Origin: Hygrophila difformis
Taxonomy: Eukaryota > Streptophyta > Magnoliopsida > Lamiales > Acanthaceae
Assembly: GCA_030278955.1 (NCBI GenBank)
Contig: JAOANR010000005.1
Coordinates: forward strand, 30,681,849-30,745,848
Length of the DNA stretch: 64,000 nt
Reading direction: 5' to 3'
The notes under the pieces were generated by a model. It was not told the origin of the DNA. It did no database searches and saw nothing but the letters and a program-made list of their open reading frames with translations. Positions within the stretch are counted from its first letter, which is position 1. Each line of letters opens with the position of its first letter. Both the position numbers and the translations under genes were made by a program. Positions 1 to 11,700 of this stretch are shown here, piece by piece.

Positions 1-1268
1 ACCACATGTTAAATGTTTTTACCGCCTTAACAAAATATGTTGGACAATTCTTGACTGATTACCGCGGTTATCTAGCTCAGTAACCGCCTCATGCTTGATC
101 TTATGTTCTATATAACTATGATGTTTCTTATTATGCAGGACTGATGATCTAGAATCTCTGAAATCTATATTGGACACTTGTTCTTCAAAGTTCAGTACTC
201 TAGCTAACTCAAACGTAACCTGTATCAATGTTTGAATTCAGTTGTTCGTAAGGTTGGTAAAATTTGCATTTTTGTCAAATAGATGAATTGATGAAATAAT
301 GGATAAACCTGGACTGAAATTCCCAGATGTAGATCTGTTTATCAAACTGGGTTTCCAAATACTTGTGGTCACTTTTAAGTTTTTGTTTCAATGTTGTGAT
401 AAATTGCATGTAATCGAGATGTTATTCAAACAACCTAACAATTTCGGATAAATCTAAGGGGCAAACAATTAGTATAGTGTTGTATTGTCTTTCTCTTGTT
501 TGTTGTCCATAAACCTATTTGCGTAGCGATTGTAGATGGATATGTTTGGGGATTAATTAAATTTTAAAGTTTGGAGTTTAAAAATTTGAAATTTATGGTG
601 AAAAATAGTTTCAAATAGGGATAATTTTGTACAATGTTGTTTGATGTTTGAGTTTAAAATTTAAGTTTAGAGATTGGACTTTCAAAAGTTAAAAGTTGAG
701 GAGTGGTAGAGTTAGAGTTTAGCGGTGAGATTTAAAATTGACTATTAGAATGGAAAATATTATTATTTATAATAATTTTAAATTTCAAACATTAAAAACA
801 CTTGATTATTTCACCAAACACAACCTACATATACAATGTGATTTTTCACCATGTCTATAGGAAAAGAAAGAAAGGAAAAAGAACAATCTAAATCCATCAT
901 TATGGGGAATACGGTTTTGTGATGCACCGAGTGATTTTTTGGATTTGTATAAAGGTAATGTTGTGATATGATTTTGTGATGATATTTTAATCCATCACAA
1001 AATTTTACTTTCGCATCATATTTGATTTCTCTCTCATCACTCTGTATGTGCAAACTCACTTGAAGTCTGTATGCTAATCAAACTTGATTTCGAACACTTC
1101 ATAAAAAATGTAATTATTTTAATCAAATTATTTTTTTGAGCTCTTAAATGACTCAAGAGTATCCAAGTAATTAATTGGGTTGAATTAATTGATAGAAATC
1201 TCCCAAAACAATTTTACTGCTTTCACCAAGAATATATTTATTTCATAATTGATATTTAATTTATTAAG
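1..1268. other. Unassigned AT-rich intergenic DNA
   Basis: No recognisable gene. The open frames here are short, have no family signature and no convincing splice structure. Around 540-790 the sequence is a low-complexity AAATTT/AAGTTT-type stretch. Around 960-1,000 there is a short imperfect inverted repeat (TTTTGTGATGAT then ATCCATCACAAAA). The last ~35 bases before 1,269 reappear, with few mismatches, just to the right of the PIF pair at about 8,257-8,287. Confidence 0.5.
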
Positions 1269-1944
1269 GGGGTGTTTGTGCGATTTGAGCCTGATTATCT
1301 GCTTATTACGTTTTCAAAACGCAGATAATCAAATAATTCTATTTGGATAACTACCACCAAATAATCTATTAACAACGCTCTAAAATAATTTAAATGCAGT
1401 TTTTGTGCAGCTCCAATTTGGAGCAGTAAGAGGGTGTTTTGATGTGTGTTTTGAAAATTGCTGCAGCGACTAGAAAACGGATAATCATTTAATTGCTGTA
1501 ACAAAACGAGCTGTAGAAAGTTAAGTGTTTGGATGAGCTTATGCTGTTCCAAATCGCAATAATCAGATAATCAATTTATAAGCGTTTGGATTTGTGTTTT
1601 TAAATTGTAAAATTACCATAAAGGGTATGGGTAAAAATGTTCAAATAAGTTTTATTTTCTAACTTTTATATATTTTATACTATATATATTTTTTTTGGAA
1701 AACCTTTTATACTATATATTTTGTAATACTCTTTCCACCAATATTTTTCTTTTATTTTGGATATAATTCTATGAATTTTAAATTTTTTATATTTTATTTG
1801 TATATCGTCGTATAATATTTTTAATATAATACATTAAATTGTATATTACATTATAATCCTAACAACCCATAAAAAATTTAAACAAAAAATGAAATAGTTT
1901 TATACTGAAATTCATGTTAACATAAGAATTACACAAAAAATTGC

Positions 1945-3461
1945 TTATTTCGATTGCACTAGATCTCTTGCAATCATATCTCGTATTCTATTCATATACA
2001 AATCATCATCCCTACGGCGTCTGCTCCCGTCTTCTTGAGTTCCATCAACATTACTAGGTTCTGCATCAGCATCTTGTCGTGGGTTGTATGACTCCTGTTG
2101 AGCCACATGAAAAGCTTCATCAAAACAACCATTTTTCCTGATATAATTATGAATCGCCATAGTCGCTAAAACAATGTGGTTTTGTGTTTCATAACTCTAA
2201 TTTACGGGCATATCTTTCAATATTGCCCATCTTGCTTTCCATACACCAAATGTACGTTCAATCACATTTCTTAATGATGAGTGATAATAATTGAATGTCT
2301 CCTTTACTCCTTTGGGAGCACGCTGGGAAGCTGTTTGACCCCTTCGAAAATCAGGAATATGATAATGAATAGCATTCCCTTTATATGGAGCACGATATCC
2401 TCTCGTGTTTGGGTAACCATCATCAACCACGTGGTACTTATCTAAACATAAGGGAATAAATTACTTTAATCCATTTTTAAAAAAAGAGAGAAAAAAGAGG
2501 AAAGTGGCAGTGTTATAAGGGAATACTAACCACAAATGGGACGAGGAAAATTGACTTCAGGCCTACGTAAAGCTTCAAAAAATATTCATGTATCATGTGC
2601 AGACCCTTCCCATCCGGTCCACGCAAATGTGAAACACATGTTAAAATCACATACTGCCATTATATTTTGAGTTGGATATCCTTTCCGACCAATGTACTTA
2701 GCCTGTTCTTGTTGTGGGACTGATACCTTCACATGTGTTCCATCGATTGCTCCAATGGCAATCCTATATATAATTCACTAATTAATTTGTGTATACAGGG
2801 AATTCATAAAAATAAATAAATAAATAAATAAAAAACCACAAAAGAAAAGAATCCCATCCTTATATAACAATGCCAACATATAGATATATGACCTGCAATT
2901 CATTTTTCTATTAAAAAAAAAGTAAAATAAAAAATCCATACCTTAAACATTGGATAAAAATGAGGATTATTCAAAATTTCCGACGGTACTTGGTTGTTGT
3001 TATTTTCTCAAGGCTTAATAATGTCTGCACTTAACTTCAGTACCGCTCGCAAAACTTTATGAAAATGTCTATGAATCGTTTCCCAGAATGATTAAACCAT
3101 CCCTTTGCGAGTCTGTTTCCCATTTTATGTGCACAAATATATAAGAATATGGCCACTGACTCTTCTACAGATACATGACGTGTTGGAGTCAACCCATATC
3201 TTGTCTGGAAATCTGAACATAAACTACGAAATACATTGACATTCAACCTTAGTTCTTCATAACAACGAATGGGATTACCAGTTAAAATTTCCTGGATCAA
3301 GTCATTGCCAATACGAGTGGGTTTACGATAAGATGGGCGTATAACAGTCATCATTTTATGACTTATCACCAACCCTTCAATGGCAAACTACATAACATTA
3401 ACCATCGAAGCTCATCTTCCATCAATTCTTCTTCACTCAAATCATCATAGCCATCGTCCAT
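1945..3461 (-). pseudogene. PIF/Harbinger DDE transposase, copy A (broken)
   Basis: This would be the endonuclease-type transposase (HARBI1/PIF family) that cuts and joins element ends. Read on the minus strand it begins MDDGYDDLSEEEL. It continues through the region with RYGLTPTRHVSVEES, then the DDE region, of which VDDGYPNTRGY and NVIERTFGVWKARW (catalytic Glu block) are clear. It ends near YMNRIRDMIARD. Copy A is dead: the frame is broken after LRWLMLCSL, one G is missing near 3,090 relative to copy B (NHSGKRF instead of NNSGETI), and a TAG stop follows the KDMPVN block near 2,200. Intron positions match copy B. Order and spacing match copy B at 6,205-7,717, its best comparison. Confidence 0.82.
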
Positions 3462-3677
3462 CCTAAAAAGGTTATAAAAAATACAAAAGATAAGGTCAAA
3501 TACTAAAATTTTTAAACACACAAATGTAGGAACTTCATATATAGGCACAAATATTAGTTCAAATGAGAAATTGACAAAGAACCTGTTCAAATGTAGGAAC
3601 AAATAGTAGTTTAAATGGAAAATTGACAATGATCTAGTTTAGATATAGGCAGTCAATACTAATCTATTAATGAATAC

Positions 3678-4197
3678 TCATACATCCATCAACGAATAAA
3701 GAAATGCCATCTTATCGACATCGGTGGGTGGAATGTGAAACGCTTCTCGTTTGTTCTTGTCGAGGAAAATCCGCTGCGCTTGGTTGTAATTATGTGAACC
3801 TGGTTGAAAATCAGGGAATGTGCTAACAATGTTCATGCAGTCTACAATGGTTGGTATGTGCACCCTTGGTTGAAATGCTTGTTTGGCCCTCGAAGTTAAT
3901 GCTTCCAAGACGGTATCAAGTTTCTTTACAAACCTAGAGGGTTCTGGACTTGTTTCCTTGGTTGAATTACCCTTATCTTTTTGTAACCTCTTCTTCTTTG
4001 CCAATCGACTCTCAGGAAAATGTATTTCTTGAACTTCTTCAAGGTTAGCAGCATCACTTCCTTGATTCTCTTCAACGTCTAAGTCACCTCTAAAATAGTG
4101 TCATCAAACCCATTATTGTTGTTCTGAACTTGAGAAGGAGTGTAGGTATTGTCTCCAAAAGCCACACAAGGTCGAAATAATGGTTCGTAATATATAC
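3678..4197 (-). pseudogene. PIF-associated Myb/SANT-like protein, copy A, 3' part only
   Basis: This is the C-terminal half of the second PIF gene, whose product is thought to act with the transposase as a DNA-binding partner. The minus-strand reading has the Lys-rich segment AKKKRLQKDKGNSTKET, then VLEALTSRAKQAFQPRVHIP, and ends DKMAFLYSLMDV. Against copy B (5,500-5,987) it carries an extra ~35 bases near 4,125-4,160 and a frame break upstream of 4,004. The SANT-domain end is absent: homology to copy B stops at about 4,197 and unrelated sequence follows. This is a truncated, non-functional copy. Confidence 0.75.
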
Positions 4198-4583
4198 AAA
4201 ACGTCAAAACCTAGGAACAAGAGATTTTTTGCATACAAAACGTCTCTTCCGGTCTCCGTTCTTCTTGTGTGTTCTTCCAGAGATTTTTGTGCTTTCTTTT
4301 TCCAGTCTCCATTCTTCTTCCCCAATCTTGCAGCCAGCGGCATACGGAACGTCTCTGCCTCCCCGCCCACCATCTCGTCTCCATTCCCAACTGCTCTTGG
4401 TGCCCATCCTAGAGGCAATTGCTGAATTCCAATGTCGCCGTTCAATTTGAATTCCATTGCTTGATTGTTTTGAGTCTGGTGCTTGTTTGTGTGTATTTGT
4501 TTCGAATCATATATAAATTGGGTTCTTGGCATCTGGGTCCACATTATAGTTTGTGGGTTTGCTGAGTCATCACCAGAAATCAA
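4113..4583 (-). other. Open frame of unknown origin in the PIF spacer
   Basis: A 156-codon open frame on the minus strand runs through sequence with no counterpart in PIF copy B and then into copy A. The unique part (about 4,200-4,583) has ordinary coding-like composition (for example QLPLGWAPRAVGNGDEMVGG and a Lys/Arg-rich stretch near residues 90-110), but I do not recognise a family. It could be a captured host exon, a piece of another element or chance. No start context or splice sites decide between these. The remaining spacer, 4,600-5,020, shows nothing recognisable. Confidence 0.25.
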
Positions 4584-5020
4584 GAACCAGTGAGGAATTT
4601 TGAGAACTGAGACGGGACTATTTTTGACCTTTTCCCAACTCTAGTGGACGCTGCTGTATGTCTATAATGTTTCCCCTTTTGTTGTTTTCAACCTTTTAAT
4701 AGTTCCCACTTTATTGACCTGCAACGTTATCATCTTTCCCCTTTCCTCAAAATTGCGCAGCATTGCTTAAGACTTGAAATTGATCTATGTGATACAATGC
4801 AACGTCAAGAAGATAATAATGTAGTAAAAAGGGCACAAAAGCTATTCGACAAAACAATCTCCAATAAAATAATTTGTATATGCATCTCTGATAATTGGTA
4901 GATTCCGAGTATATTCATTTTGCTTACTTCCGGCCATTGTTCCCACTCTTGCTGATACTTGCGTCATCGTCATGATTTATTGTTATATTAAAGACAGGAT
5001 ATGAATACGGATTTTCAATT

Positions 5021-5987
5021 ATGGGTTCTGGTGATGGTAACCTTTCATCTACAAAGGTGACAAGTAAAAAAACTGTTTGGGATCATGACACACATATGGT
5101 TTTTATTGGTCATGTCTTGAGGAGGTCAACAATGATAATAGACCTGGTTCCCACTTCAACAAGGTTGGGTGGACAAATTTAGGAAAAAATCTCAAAGAGA
5201 AAACGGGAAAGGATTACACCAAACTTCAGCTTAAAAATCACCTGGATGCAATGACAAGAGATTGGAAATTATACGATCGTTTGATGCAAATTGAATCAGG
5301 GCTTGGGTGGGATGATATAAAAAAGACAATTGATGCTACACCAGAGTGGTGAGAGGAAAAGATAAGGGTAACAATATTTCTAAATAATTATAATGTATTT
5401 TTATGCATGATTTTACTCATATTTTATATCTAAATACTTTATTACTTTTACAGGCTGACCCAGATATTGCAAAATTTAAGGGGAAGAATTTGGAAATGTA
5501 TCGTATATATTATGAACCATTATTTCGACCTTGTGTTCAGAACAACAATAATGGTATTGATGACACTAGTTTAGAGACTGACTTAGACGTTGAAGAGAAT
5601 CAAGGAAGTGATGCTGCTAACCTTGAAGAAGTTCAAGAAATACATTTTCCTAAGAGTCGATTGGCAAAGAAGAAAAGGTCACAGAAAGATAAGGGTAATT
5701 CAACCAAGGAAACAAGTCCAGAACCCTCTAGGTTTGAAAAGAAACTTGATACCGTCTTGGAAGCATTAACTTCGAGGGCCACACAAGCATTTCAACCAAG
5801 GGTGCACATACCATCCATTGCAGACTGCATGAACATTGTTAGCACATCCCCTGATTTTCAACCAAGTTCACATAATTACAACAAAGCGCTGCTGATTTTC
5901 CTCGACAAGAACATAAGAGAAGCGTTTCACGTTCCACCCACCGATGTCGATAAGATGGCATTTCTTTATTCGTTGATGGATGTATGA
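5021..5987 (+). pseudogene. PIF-associated Myb/SANT-like protein, copy B
   Basis: Companion gene of the PIF transposase, Myb/SANT-like type (the domain often called Myb_DNA-bind_3). The N-terminal part holds the trihelix-like region, with KEKTGKDYTKLQLKNH and RDWKLYDRLM clearly readable. An intron lies around 5,370-5,453, and the second exon gives ADPDIAKFKGKNLEMYR and the Lys-rich and VLEALTSRATQAF blocks, ending DKMAFLYSLMDV. It is broken by a frameshift near 5,110 and by a TGA at about 5,350 (EW then stop in the Trp-Trp-Glu-Glu block). The ATG at 5,021 is chosen because the SANT region follows in frame. It precedes the transposase by ~220 bases in the same direction, the usual PIF arrangement. 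Confidence 0.75.
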
Positions 5988-6204
5988 GTATTCATTAATA
6001 GATTAGTATTGACTGCCTATATCTAAACTAGATCATTGTTAATTTTCCATTTAAACTAGTATTTGTTCCTATATTTGAACAGGTTCTTTGTCAATTTCTC
6101 ATTTGAACTAATATTTGTGCCGATATCTGAAGTTCCTACATTTCTTGTGTTTAAAAATTTTAGTATTTGACCTTATCTTTTGCATTTTTCATAACTTTTT
6201 TAGG

Positions 6205-7717
6205 ATGGACGATGGTTATGATGATTTGAGTGAAGAAGAATTGATGGAAGAGGAGCTTCGATGGTTAATGTTATGTAGTTTAGCCATTGAAGGGTTGGTG
6301 ATAAGTCATATAATGATGACTGCTATATGCCCATCTTATTGTAAACCCACTCGTACTGGCAATGACTTGATCCAGAAAATTTTAACTGGTAATCCCATTC
6401 GTTGTTATGAAGAACTAAGGTTGAATGTCGATGTATTTCGTAGTTTATGTTCAGATCTCCGGACAAGATATGGGTTGACTCCAACACGTCATGTATCTGT
6501 AGAAGAGTCAGTGGCCATATTCTTATATATTTGTGCACATAAAATGAGAAACAGACTCGCAAAGGGATGGTTTAATAATTCTGGGGAAACGATTCATAGA
6601 CATTTTCATAAAGTTTTGCGAGCAGTACTGAAGTTAAGTGCAGGCATTATTAAGCCTGGAGAAAATTACAACAACCAAGTACCGTCGGAAATTTTGAATA
6701 ATCCTCGTTTTTATCCAATGTTTAAGGTATGGATTTTTTATTTTACTTTTTTTTAATAAAAAAATGAATTGCAGGTCATATATCTATATGTTGGCATTGT
6801 CATATATGGATGGGATTCTTTTTCTTTTGTGGTTTCTAATTTATTTATTTATTTATTTTTATGAATTCCATGTATACACAAATTAATTAGTGAATTATAT
6901 ATAGGATTGCATTGGAGCAATCGATGGAACACATGTGAAGGCATCAGTCCCACAACAAGAACAGGATAAGTACATTGGTCGGAAAGGATATCCAACTCAA
7001 AATATAATGACGGTATGTGATTTTAACATGTGTTTCACATTTGCGTCGACCGGATGGGAAGGGTCTGCACATGATACACGAATATTTTCGGAAGCTTTGC
7101 GTAGGCCTGAAGTCAATTTTCCTCGTCCTATTGGTGGTTAGTATTCCCTTATAACACTGCCACTTTCCTCTTTTTTTCTCTCTTTTTTTAAATGGATTAA
7201 AGTAATTTATTCCCTTATTTTTAGATAAGTACTACGTGGTTGATGCTGGTTACCCAAACACGAGAGGATATCTTGCTCCATATAAAGGGAATGATATTCG
7301 TTATCATATTCCTGATTTTCGAAGGGGTCAAACAGCTTCCCAGCGTGCTCCCAAAGGAGTAAAGGAGACATTCAATTATTGTCACTCATCATTGAGAAAT
7401 GTGATTGAACATACATTTGGTGGAAAGCAAGATGGGCAATATTGAAAGATATACCCGTAAGTTACAGTTATGAAACACAAAACCACATTGTTTTAGCAAC
7501 GATGGCGATTCATAATTATGTTAGGAAAAATGGTTGTTTTGATGAAGCTTTTCATGTGGCTCAACAGGAGTCCTACAACCGAGGACAAGATGCTGATGCC
7601 GGACCTAGTAATGTTGATGGAACTCAAGAAGACGGGAGCAGACGCCGTAGGGATGATAATTTGTATATGAATAGAATACGAGATATGATTGCAAGAGATG
7701 TAGTGCAATCGAAATAA
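6205..7717 (+). pseudogene. PIF/Harbinger DDE transposase, copy B (broken late)
   Basis: Three or four exons. Exon 1 (6,205 to about 6,726) begins MDDGYDDLSEEELMEEELRW and ends at a GTATGG donor. Exon 2 (from about 6,905) holds DCIGAIDGTHVK with the first catalytic Asp and EGSAHDTRIF with the second, ending at GTTAGT near 7,138. Exon 3 (from about 7,226) has DKYYVVDAGYPNTRGY and NVIEHTFG, where the catalytic Glu lies. A 4-base deletion just after HTFG (relative to copy A) shifts the frame and gives a stop near 7,443. The tail, from about 7,448 to 7,717, remains open and ends RDVVQSK. Family and DDE assignment are clear; the copy is inactive as read. Confidence 0.85.
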
Positions 7718-8462
7718 GCAATTTTTTTTGTATAATTCTTATGTTAACATGAATTTCAGTATAAAACTATTTCATTTTTTGTTTAAATTTTTTTATGGGT
7801 TTTTAGGATTATAATGTAATATACAATTTAATGTATTATATTAAAAATATTATACGACGATATACAAATAAAATATAAAAAAATTAAAATTCATACAATT
7901 ATATCCAAAATATAAAAAAATAATACTGGTGGAAAGAGTATTACAAAATATATAGTATAAAAGTTTTTCCAAAAAAATATATATATAGTATAAAATATAT
8001 AAAAGTTAGAAAATAAAAATTATTTGAACATTCTTACCCATACCCTTTATGGTAATTTTACAATTTAAAAACACAAATCCAAACAGTTATAAATTGATTA
8101 TCTGATTATTGCGATTTGGAACAGCATAAGCTCATCCAAACATTTAACTTTCTACAACACGTTTTGTTACAACAATTATCTGACTATCCGTTTTCTAATT
8201 GCTGCAACAATTTTCAAAACGCACATCCAAACACCTTATAAGTATGGATTAATCTTTTTATTTCATAATCAATAATTAATTTATTAACTACTGATTTGTA
8301 GATGATGATGGAAGGCGTACCTGACGGGATATTTACCAAGTGAAACAAACCTACACCACAAGAGCTGCCACAGGATATTTTTCAGCATTGCAAATTGCAA
8401 TGTTGTACTAATAGAAACAAAACATAAGGCAAACAACTCTGTTCCAACTTCACACCTTTCCA

Positions 8463-10130
8463 ATGGCTGCTGGTCTTTCAGTGCCTTTCTCATCTTCAAC
8501 AGCACTCATCAACAACCCCACCAACAGTTACAGTTATTCCACATCATTTCCCAGCCCAAGAATCCAATCCCAACACCATCATAGAATTTCAAATAGCCAA
8601 AAATTAAAAGTCCCCACAAATTCATACCGAATCAGCACCAGAGGCGCCTTCCACGCAGAGGATGAAGATGAAGAAGAAGAAGAAACTTGCTGCAGCTTCG
8701 ATGAAGCAGTTCTGCTTTTCAACAAGAGGGATTACTATAAATGCCACGACGTTCTCGAGGCCATATGGAACACATCCCAGGAGCCCACACGAACCCTCGT
8801 GCATGCCATCTTGCAAACTGCTGTCGGATTCCATCACCTCTTCAATCAGGTTGATTTAGAGTAGACTGTAATCTTGAGTGTTGTATGAAATGGAATGGAA
8901 TCGTAATGACTTTTGAGTCGGACAGAATCACAAGGGGGCGATGATGGAGCTCGGAGAAGGGCTGTGTAAGCTGAGGAAACTGAACTTTGAGAGAGGGCCA
9001 TTTCATGAATTTGAGAGACAGGTTTCTGCAGTCTTGGAATTCATTTATCAGACTCAATTAGAGCAAGCTGCCTGTAAGTTCTCCTATTAATTTCTTTCAC
9101 CTTTCACCACAAATACCACTTTTCAATCACCTCATATGTCTTCTACTATATATATTGTGTGTAAGGAAGGTTATGTTTGGATTGGGGTATTTGATTTGGG
9201 ATTTGGGAGGGATTTGAAGAATAGATTTCAAATTACTTAAATCTATCACAACTATGCATTAAATGAATGGGTCAAATCCGCACTCTTAAACTCGCTCATT
9301 AATCAGAATAGAGTTAATCAGTTCTCCATCCGTCCCAATTGAAACGTTATTTTTCTACTTTTTACACTGTTCATTATGCATGTTTGACCTAAATTATTGT
9401 TACAATTATATAAGAAAAGTATAGTCAAGTGTGATCTTATTGGATCGCCTTTTCGCATAGTTTTAGAATATATATTTTTTTTATAATTTTTACTTCTCTA
9501 TATTTTAAAATATTATCCGCTAAATAAGCATTGGACTGCGTGTTTAAACGTTTTGGGTAATTTCAAATGGGTCAGAGGTAGTATTAGAAAAGGTCATCAC
9601 CACAACTGATCAACATCAGATGCAGTCTCCTCATTATTCGGATCATGTCTATTTTTATAATGCAAATATATGCCACTAAAGGTTGAGAATCAATCAAAAT
9701 GGAAAAAGGGATTCCTTTGTCAGTTAATGCAGTGATTCTTAGCTAATGTAACACTTTCGAGTTTCACTGCGTAAATGGGCATTTGAATGCTTAAGAACGT
9801 AGGCTTAATGTTATAACTTATAAATGTTCAGGTCTTCATAATAAAGTTATTCAACTATTGTAAGTTGAAAAAAATGGTTATGCTGGATTGAATCTCACAG
9901 GCACAGAAGAATATTGCATAGCAATGGATGGATCAGAGAGATCATACCAACTGCTCGGGGGTTACGCTGCAGGAGAACGAATCTATCACCTGGAAATCGA
10001 TAACCGGTGGAATGCCCATATCGTATTCTGCCCGGACAAGTATCGAGGCACAGGTATACAACCACCCAGTATAAAGATACCTGTCCTGGAGGCATCTGAA
10101 CAACATATGTTAGAATTGGAGTACAATTAG
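8463..10130 (+). CDS. DUF309 domain protein, predicted chloroplast-targeted (3 exons)
   Basis: Intact host gene. Proposed exons: 8,463-8,849, 8,926-9,073 and 9,901-10,130, joined at CAG|GTTGAT...CAG|AATCAC (76-base intron) and CCT|GTAAGT...CAG|GCACAG (827-base intron). The phases fit and give 254 residues. Residues 1-~65 are rich in Ser, Thr, Asn and basic residues with few acids, typical of a plastid transit peptide. An acidic run (EDEDEEEEE) follows. The DUF309 domain comes next: FDEAVLLFNKRDYYKCHDVL with the conserved His-x-x-x-Glu-x-x-Trp pattern, then HAILQTAVGFHHLFNQ. The C-terminal module (YQLLGGYAAGERIYHLE) is as in plant members of the family. Biochemical function of DUF309 is not established. 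It has no operon-like context and is flanked on both sides by transposons. Start: first ATG of the open frame, directly before the transit-like sequence. Confidence 0.88.
9323..9580. mobile_element. Stowaway-type MITE in intron 2 of the DUF309 gene
   Basis: The left end CTCCATCCGTCCCAATTGAA and right end TTCAAATGGGTCAGAGGTAG are imperfect inverted repeats of the plant Tc1/mariner (CTCCCTCCGTCCC) type. The interior contains the usual GTCAAGTGTGATCTTATTGG motif seen in the other Stowaway copies here. About 258 bp. It lies well away from both splice sites, so splicing need not be affected. Confidence 0.7.
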
Positions 10131-10606
10131 TCGATAGTATCGTACATGCTCAAGTTAAATCTTCTAGAAATTCAAATTTGTGGTTATGACAGTATAGTGT
10201 AGATCAAGATATATAAAAACCAAACAGAAGATTTCCCGGGTGAAGGTGTTGGGAAATTTGATGAGTTTTTATAGTGCTGGTGGGAAATTATTGGATTCGA
10301 AAGCAACTATATAAAATATAAGTGCTGGTGGCTCGGTTCCTAAAAGAAAGGAGTGAATAATACTCATAAATCATAATCACTACAAAATACTACTATATTG
10401 ATGTGAAAAATGAAACTGCTGTTGTCTGCAAAAACTGTTAAAATATTGGACTCTTTGGACAAGGCTAAAATTGGATAAGGAAACAATCAGGTATCTCCCT
10501 CGCGTGTATCGTCGGCTGCGTCGCGGTCGTTTCACATCCTTCACATCATATCGTCGCAGGGCCTCGGTTAAATATCGGATGATAATTTATGACCATAAAA
10601 TAAATA
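10131..10606. other. 3' flank of DUF309 gene, no gene seen
   Basis: AT-rich sequence after the DUF309 stop. No recognisable coding or repeat structure apart from a short GC-rich patch near 10,495-10,565, which opens a 62-codon frame with no family signature. Confidence 0.5.
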
Positions 10607-10804
10607 CTCCCGGACATACAGTACAATGCATTTATTTAATAGTTAATATCTTAAAATGAGATAAGTAAAAGTTATAAAAAATATATATTCTAAAACTTTG
10701 CGAAAACACGAATCCAACAAGATCTCACTTGATTATATTTTTTCTTATATAAACAGTGTACAAAGCCGAGATGATGAGATGTTTCAAATGGGACGGAAAG
10801 AGTG
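10607..10804. mobile_element. Stowaway-type MITE
   Basis: Begins CTCCCGGACATACAGT after TA and ends GGGACGGAAAGAGTG before TA. The interior carries AACAAGATCTCACTTGATTA, the complement of the motif in the other Stowaway copies of this window. The left end is the more diverged. About 198 bp. Confidence 0.6.
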
Positions 10805-10859
10805 TATGATGATTTTATATATTTTAAAACTATGAAAATAAATTTCGGAGTATATTTTG

Positions 10860-10978
10860 GGGATGTTTGGGAGTCAGCGGATCCGCTAGCAGATAGCAGA
10901 TTCGGAGAGAGAAATATGAGAGATATGCTCTTTCAATATGCTATATGCTGTTCAATATGCTGTCTTCCAAACATACTC
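10860..10978. mobile_element. Small MITE with ~18-bp imperfect inverted ends
   Basis: The left end GGATGTTTGGGAGTCAGC and right end GCTGTCTTCCAAACATAC are inverted with about 14 of 18 positions matching. The interior is GC/AT mixed with repeated ATATGCT. The superfamily is uncertain (hAT-like or PIF-like), and I found no convincing target duplication. Confidence 0.35.
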
Positions 10979-11294
10979 TTTATCTAAATCACAATAGCAG
11001 ATTTTTTTTTCCCCAAATCCGTCCAAATATTATACTCCGTATATACGATATATATATTTTGTATCTTTTATTTCGTTTTTTATTTATTACTAAAGTTATT
11101 ATTTATCTAGTTAATGTTTTTTATTTTAATTATTTTTTTATAATAATTTTATTTCTATTTTTATTTTCTTATTTAACGTATTAATGAATATTCAATTTAC
11201 TTTTATGTTATTTTTAATTTAAATCCATATTTATAAAATTAATATTTACTTTATTTTTATTTTCATTATATATCAAATTTATTTATTTATTTAT

Positions 11295-11460
11295 GGGGGA
11301 TGGGATTTGATCCAACTGATCAAGCTCCCTGACTCAATCTGAAGGTTGAGGGTTCGATTCCCACCCGGCTCTCTATCTCTCCCCTTTGTCCCTTTATAAT
11401 TGTATGACATGGGCCCCACCACATTTTACTAGCTTGTATAGGCTGTTAAATGAAAAAAAT
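11295..11460 (+). mobile_element. tRNA-derived SINE
   Basis: About 165 bp beginning GGGGGATGGGATTTGATCC, with a canonical pol III B box GGTTCGATTCC at 11,351-11,361 and an A-box-like stretch ~50 bases upstream. It ends in an A run (TGAAAAAAAT). A target duplication of about 10 bases (ATTTATTTAT) occurs immediately before 11,295 and at 11,461-11,470. The body is homologous to the split SINE at 31,409. There is no closing acceptor stem, so this is not a tRNA gene. Confidence 0.75.
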
Positions 11461-11470
11461 ATTTATTTAT

Positions 11471-11509
11471 TCCAACACCCTTTCCTAGCCTCTATAGGCT
11501 GTTTAGCAA
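11471..11509 (+). mobile_element. 3' fragment of a second SINE
   Basis: TCCAACACCCTTTCCTAGCC, then CTCTATAGGCTGTTTAGC and an A run, resembles the 3' end of the SINE just upstream and the tail at 59,640-59,670. No 5' part is visible. Confidence 0.45.
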
Positions 11510-11550
11510 AAAAAAAATTATTTTATTTTATAATATTTTAATGAAATACT

Positions 11551-11700
11551 TCCTCCGTTTTGTTCTGTTTGCCCTCTCTGGGGTTTGGACACTATTCACA
11601 CACCCCTTAGTTTAAAGTTTTATCATAATTTTACCAGTTAAAATATAGCAAAATGAGATCTTGTTAAATTTGTGTCGTCGGTAGGTTTTAAATATCGAAT
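11551..11700. mobile_element. Stowaway-like left part
   Basis: CTTCCTCCGTTTTGTTCTG follows TA, and the interior AAAATGAGATCTTGTTAAATTTGTGTCGTC carries the motif shared with the other Stowaway copies. A possible matching right end (AGAAATGGAACACGTAGTA) appears only near 12,030-12,050. If it belongs, the MITE has been split by the CACTA-like fragment between. Confidence 0.4.

Larger units (their letters stand above)
1269..8245. mobile_element. Head-to-head pair of PIF/Harbinger elements (composite)
   Basis: Two copies of one PIF/Harbinger element lie in opposite orientation. Copy A reads leftward (homology about 1,434-4,197) and copy B rightward (its SANT gene starts at 5,021 and its end is at 8,245). 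The inverted homology covers about 2.7-2.9 kb per arm and includes both element genes, the introns and the 3' terminal DNA. The outer ends resemble each other (GGTGTTTG at 1,272 and its complement CAAACACC near 8,229-8,236). Copy A has about 165 extra bases at its outer end. No terminal repeat is visible in the central spacer (4,200-5,020), so the pair shares only 3' type ends and could behave as one large inverted unit. A clean 3-bp TTA/TAA duplication was not found, but ~31-bp near-identical direct repeats (about 1,238-1,268 and 8,257-8,287) flank the pair. Confidence 0.7.

Noticed and set aside
11351..11361. tRNA gene suggested by a B box (also at 31,466)
   Set aside because: No closing acceptor stem or anticodon arm. 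A tail, A run and target duplications show SINEs.
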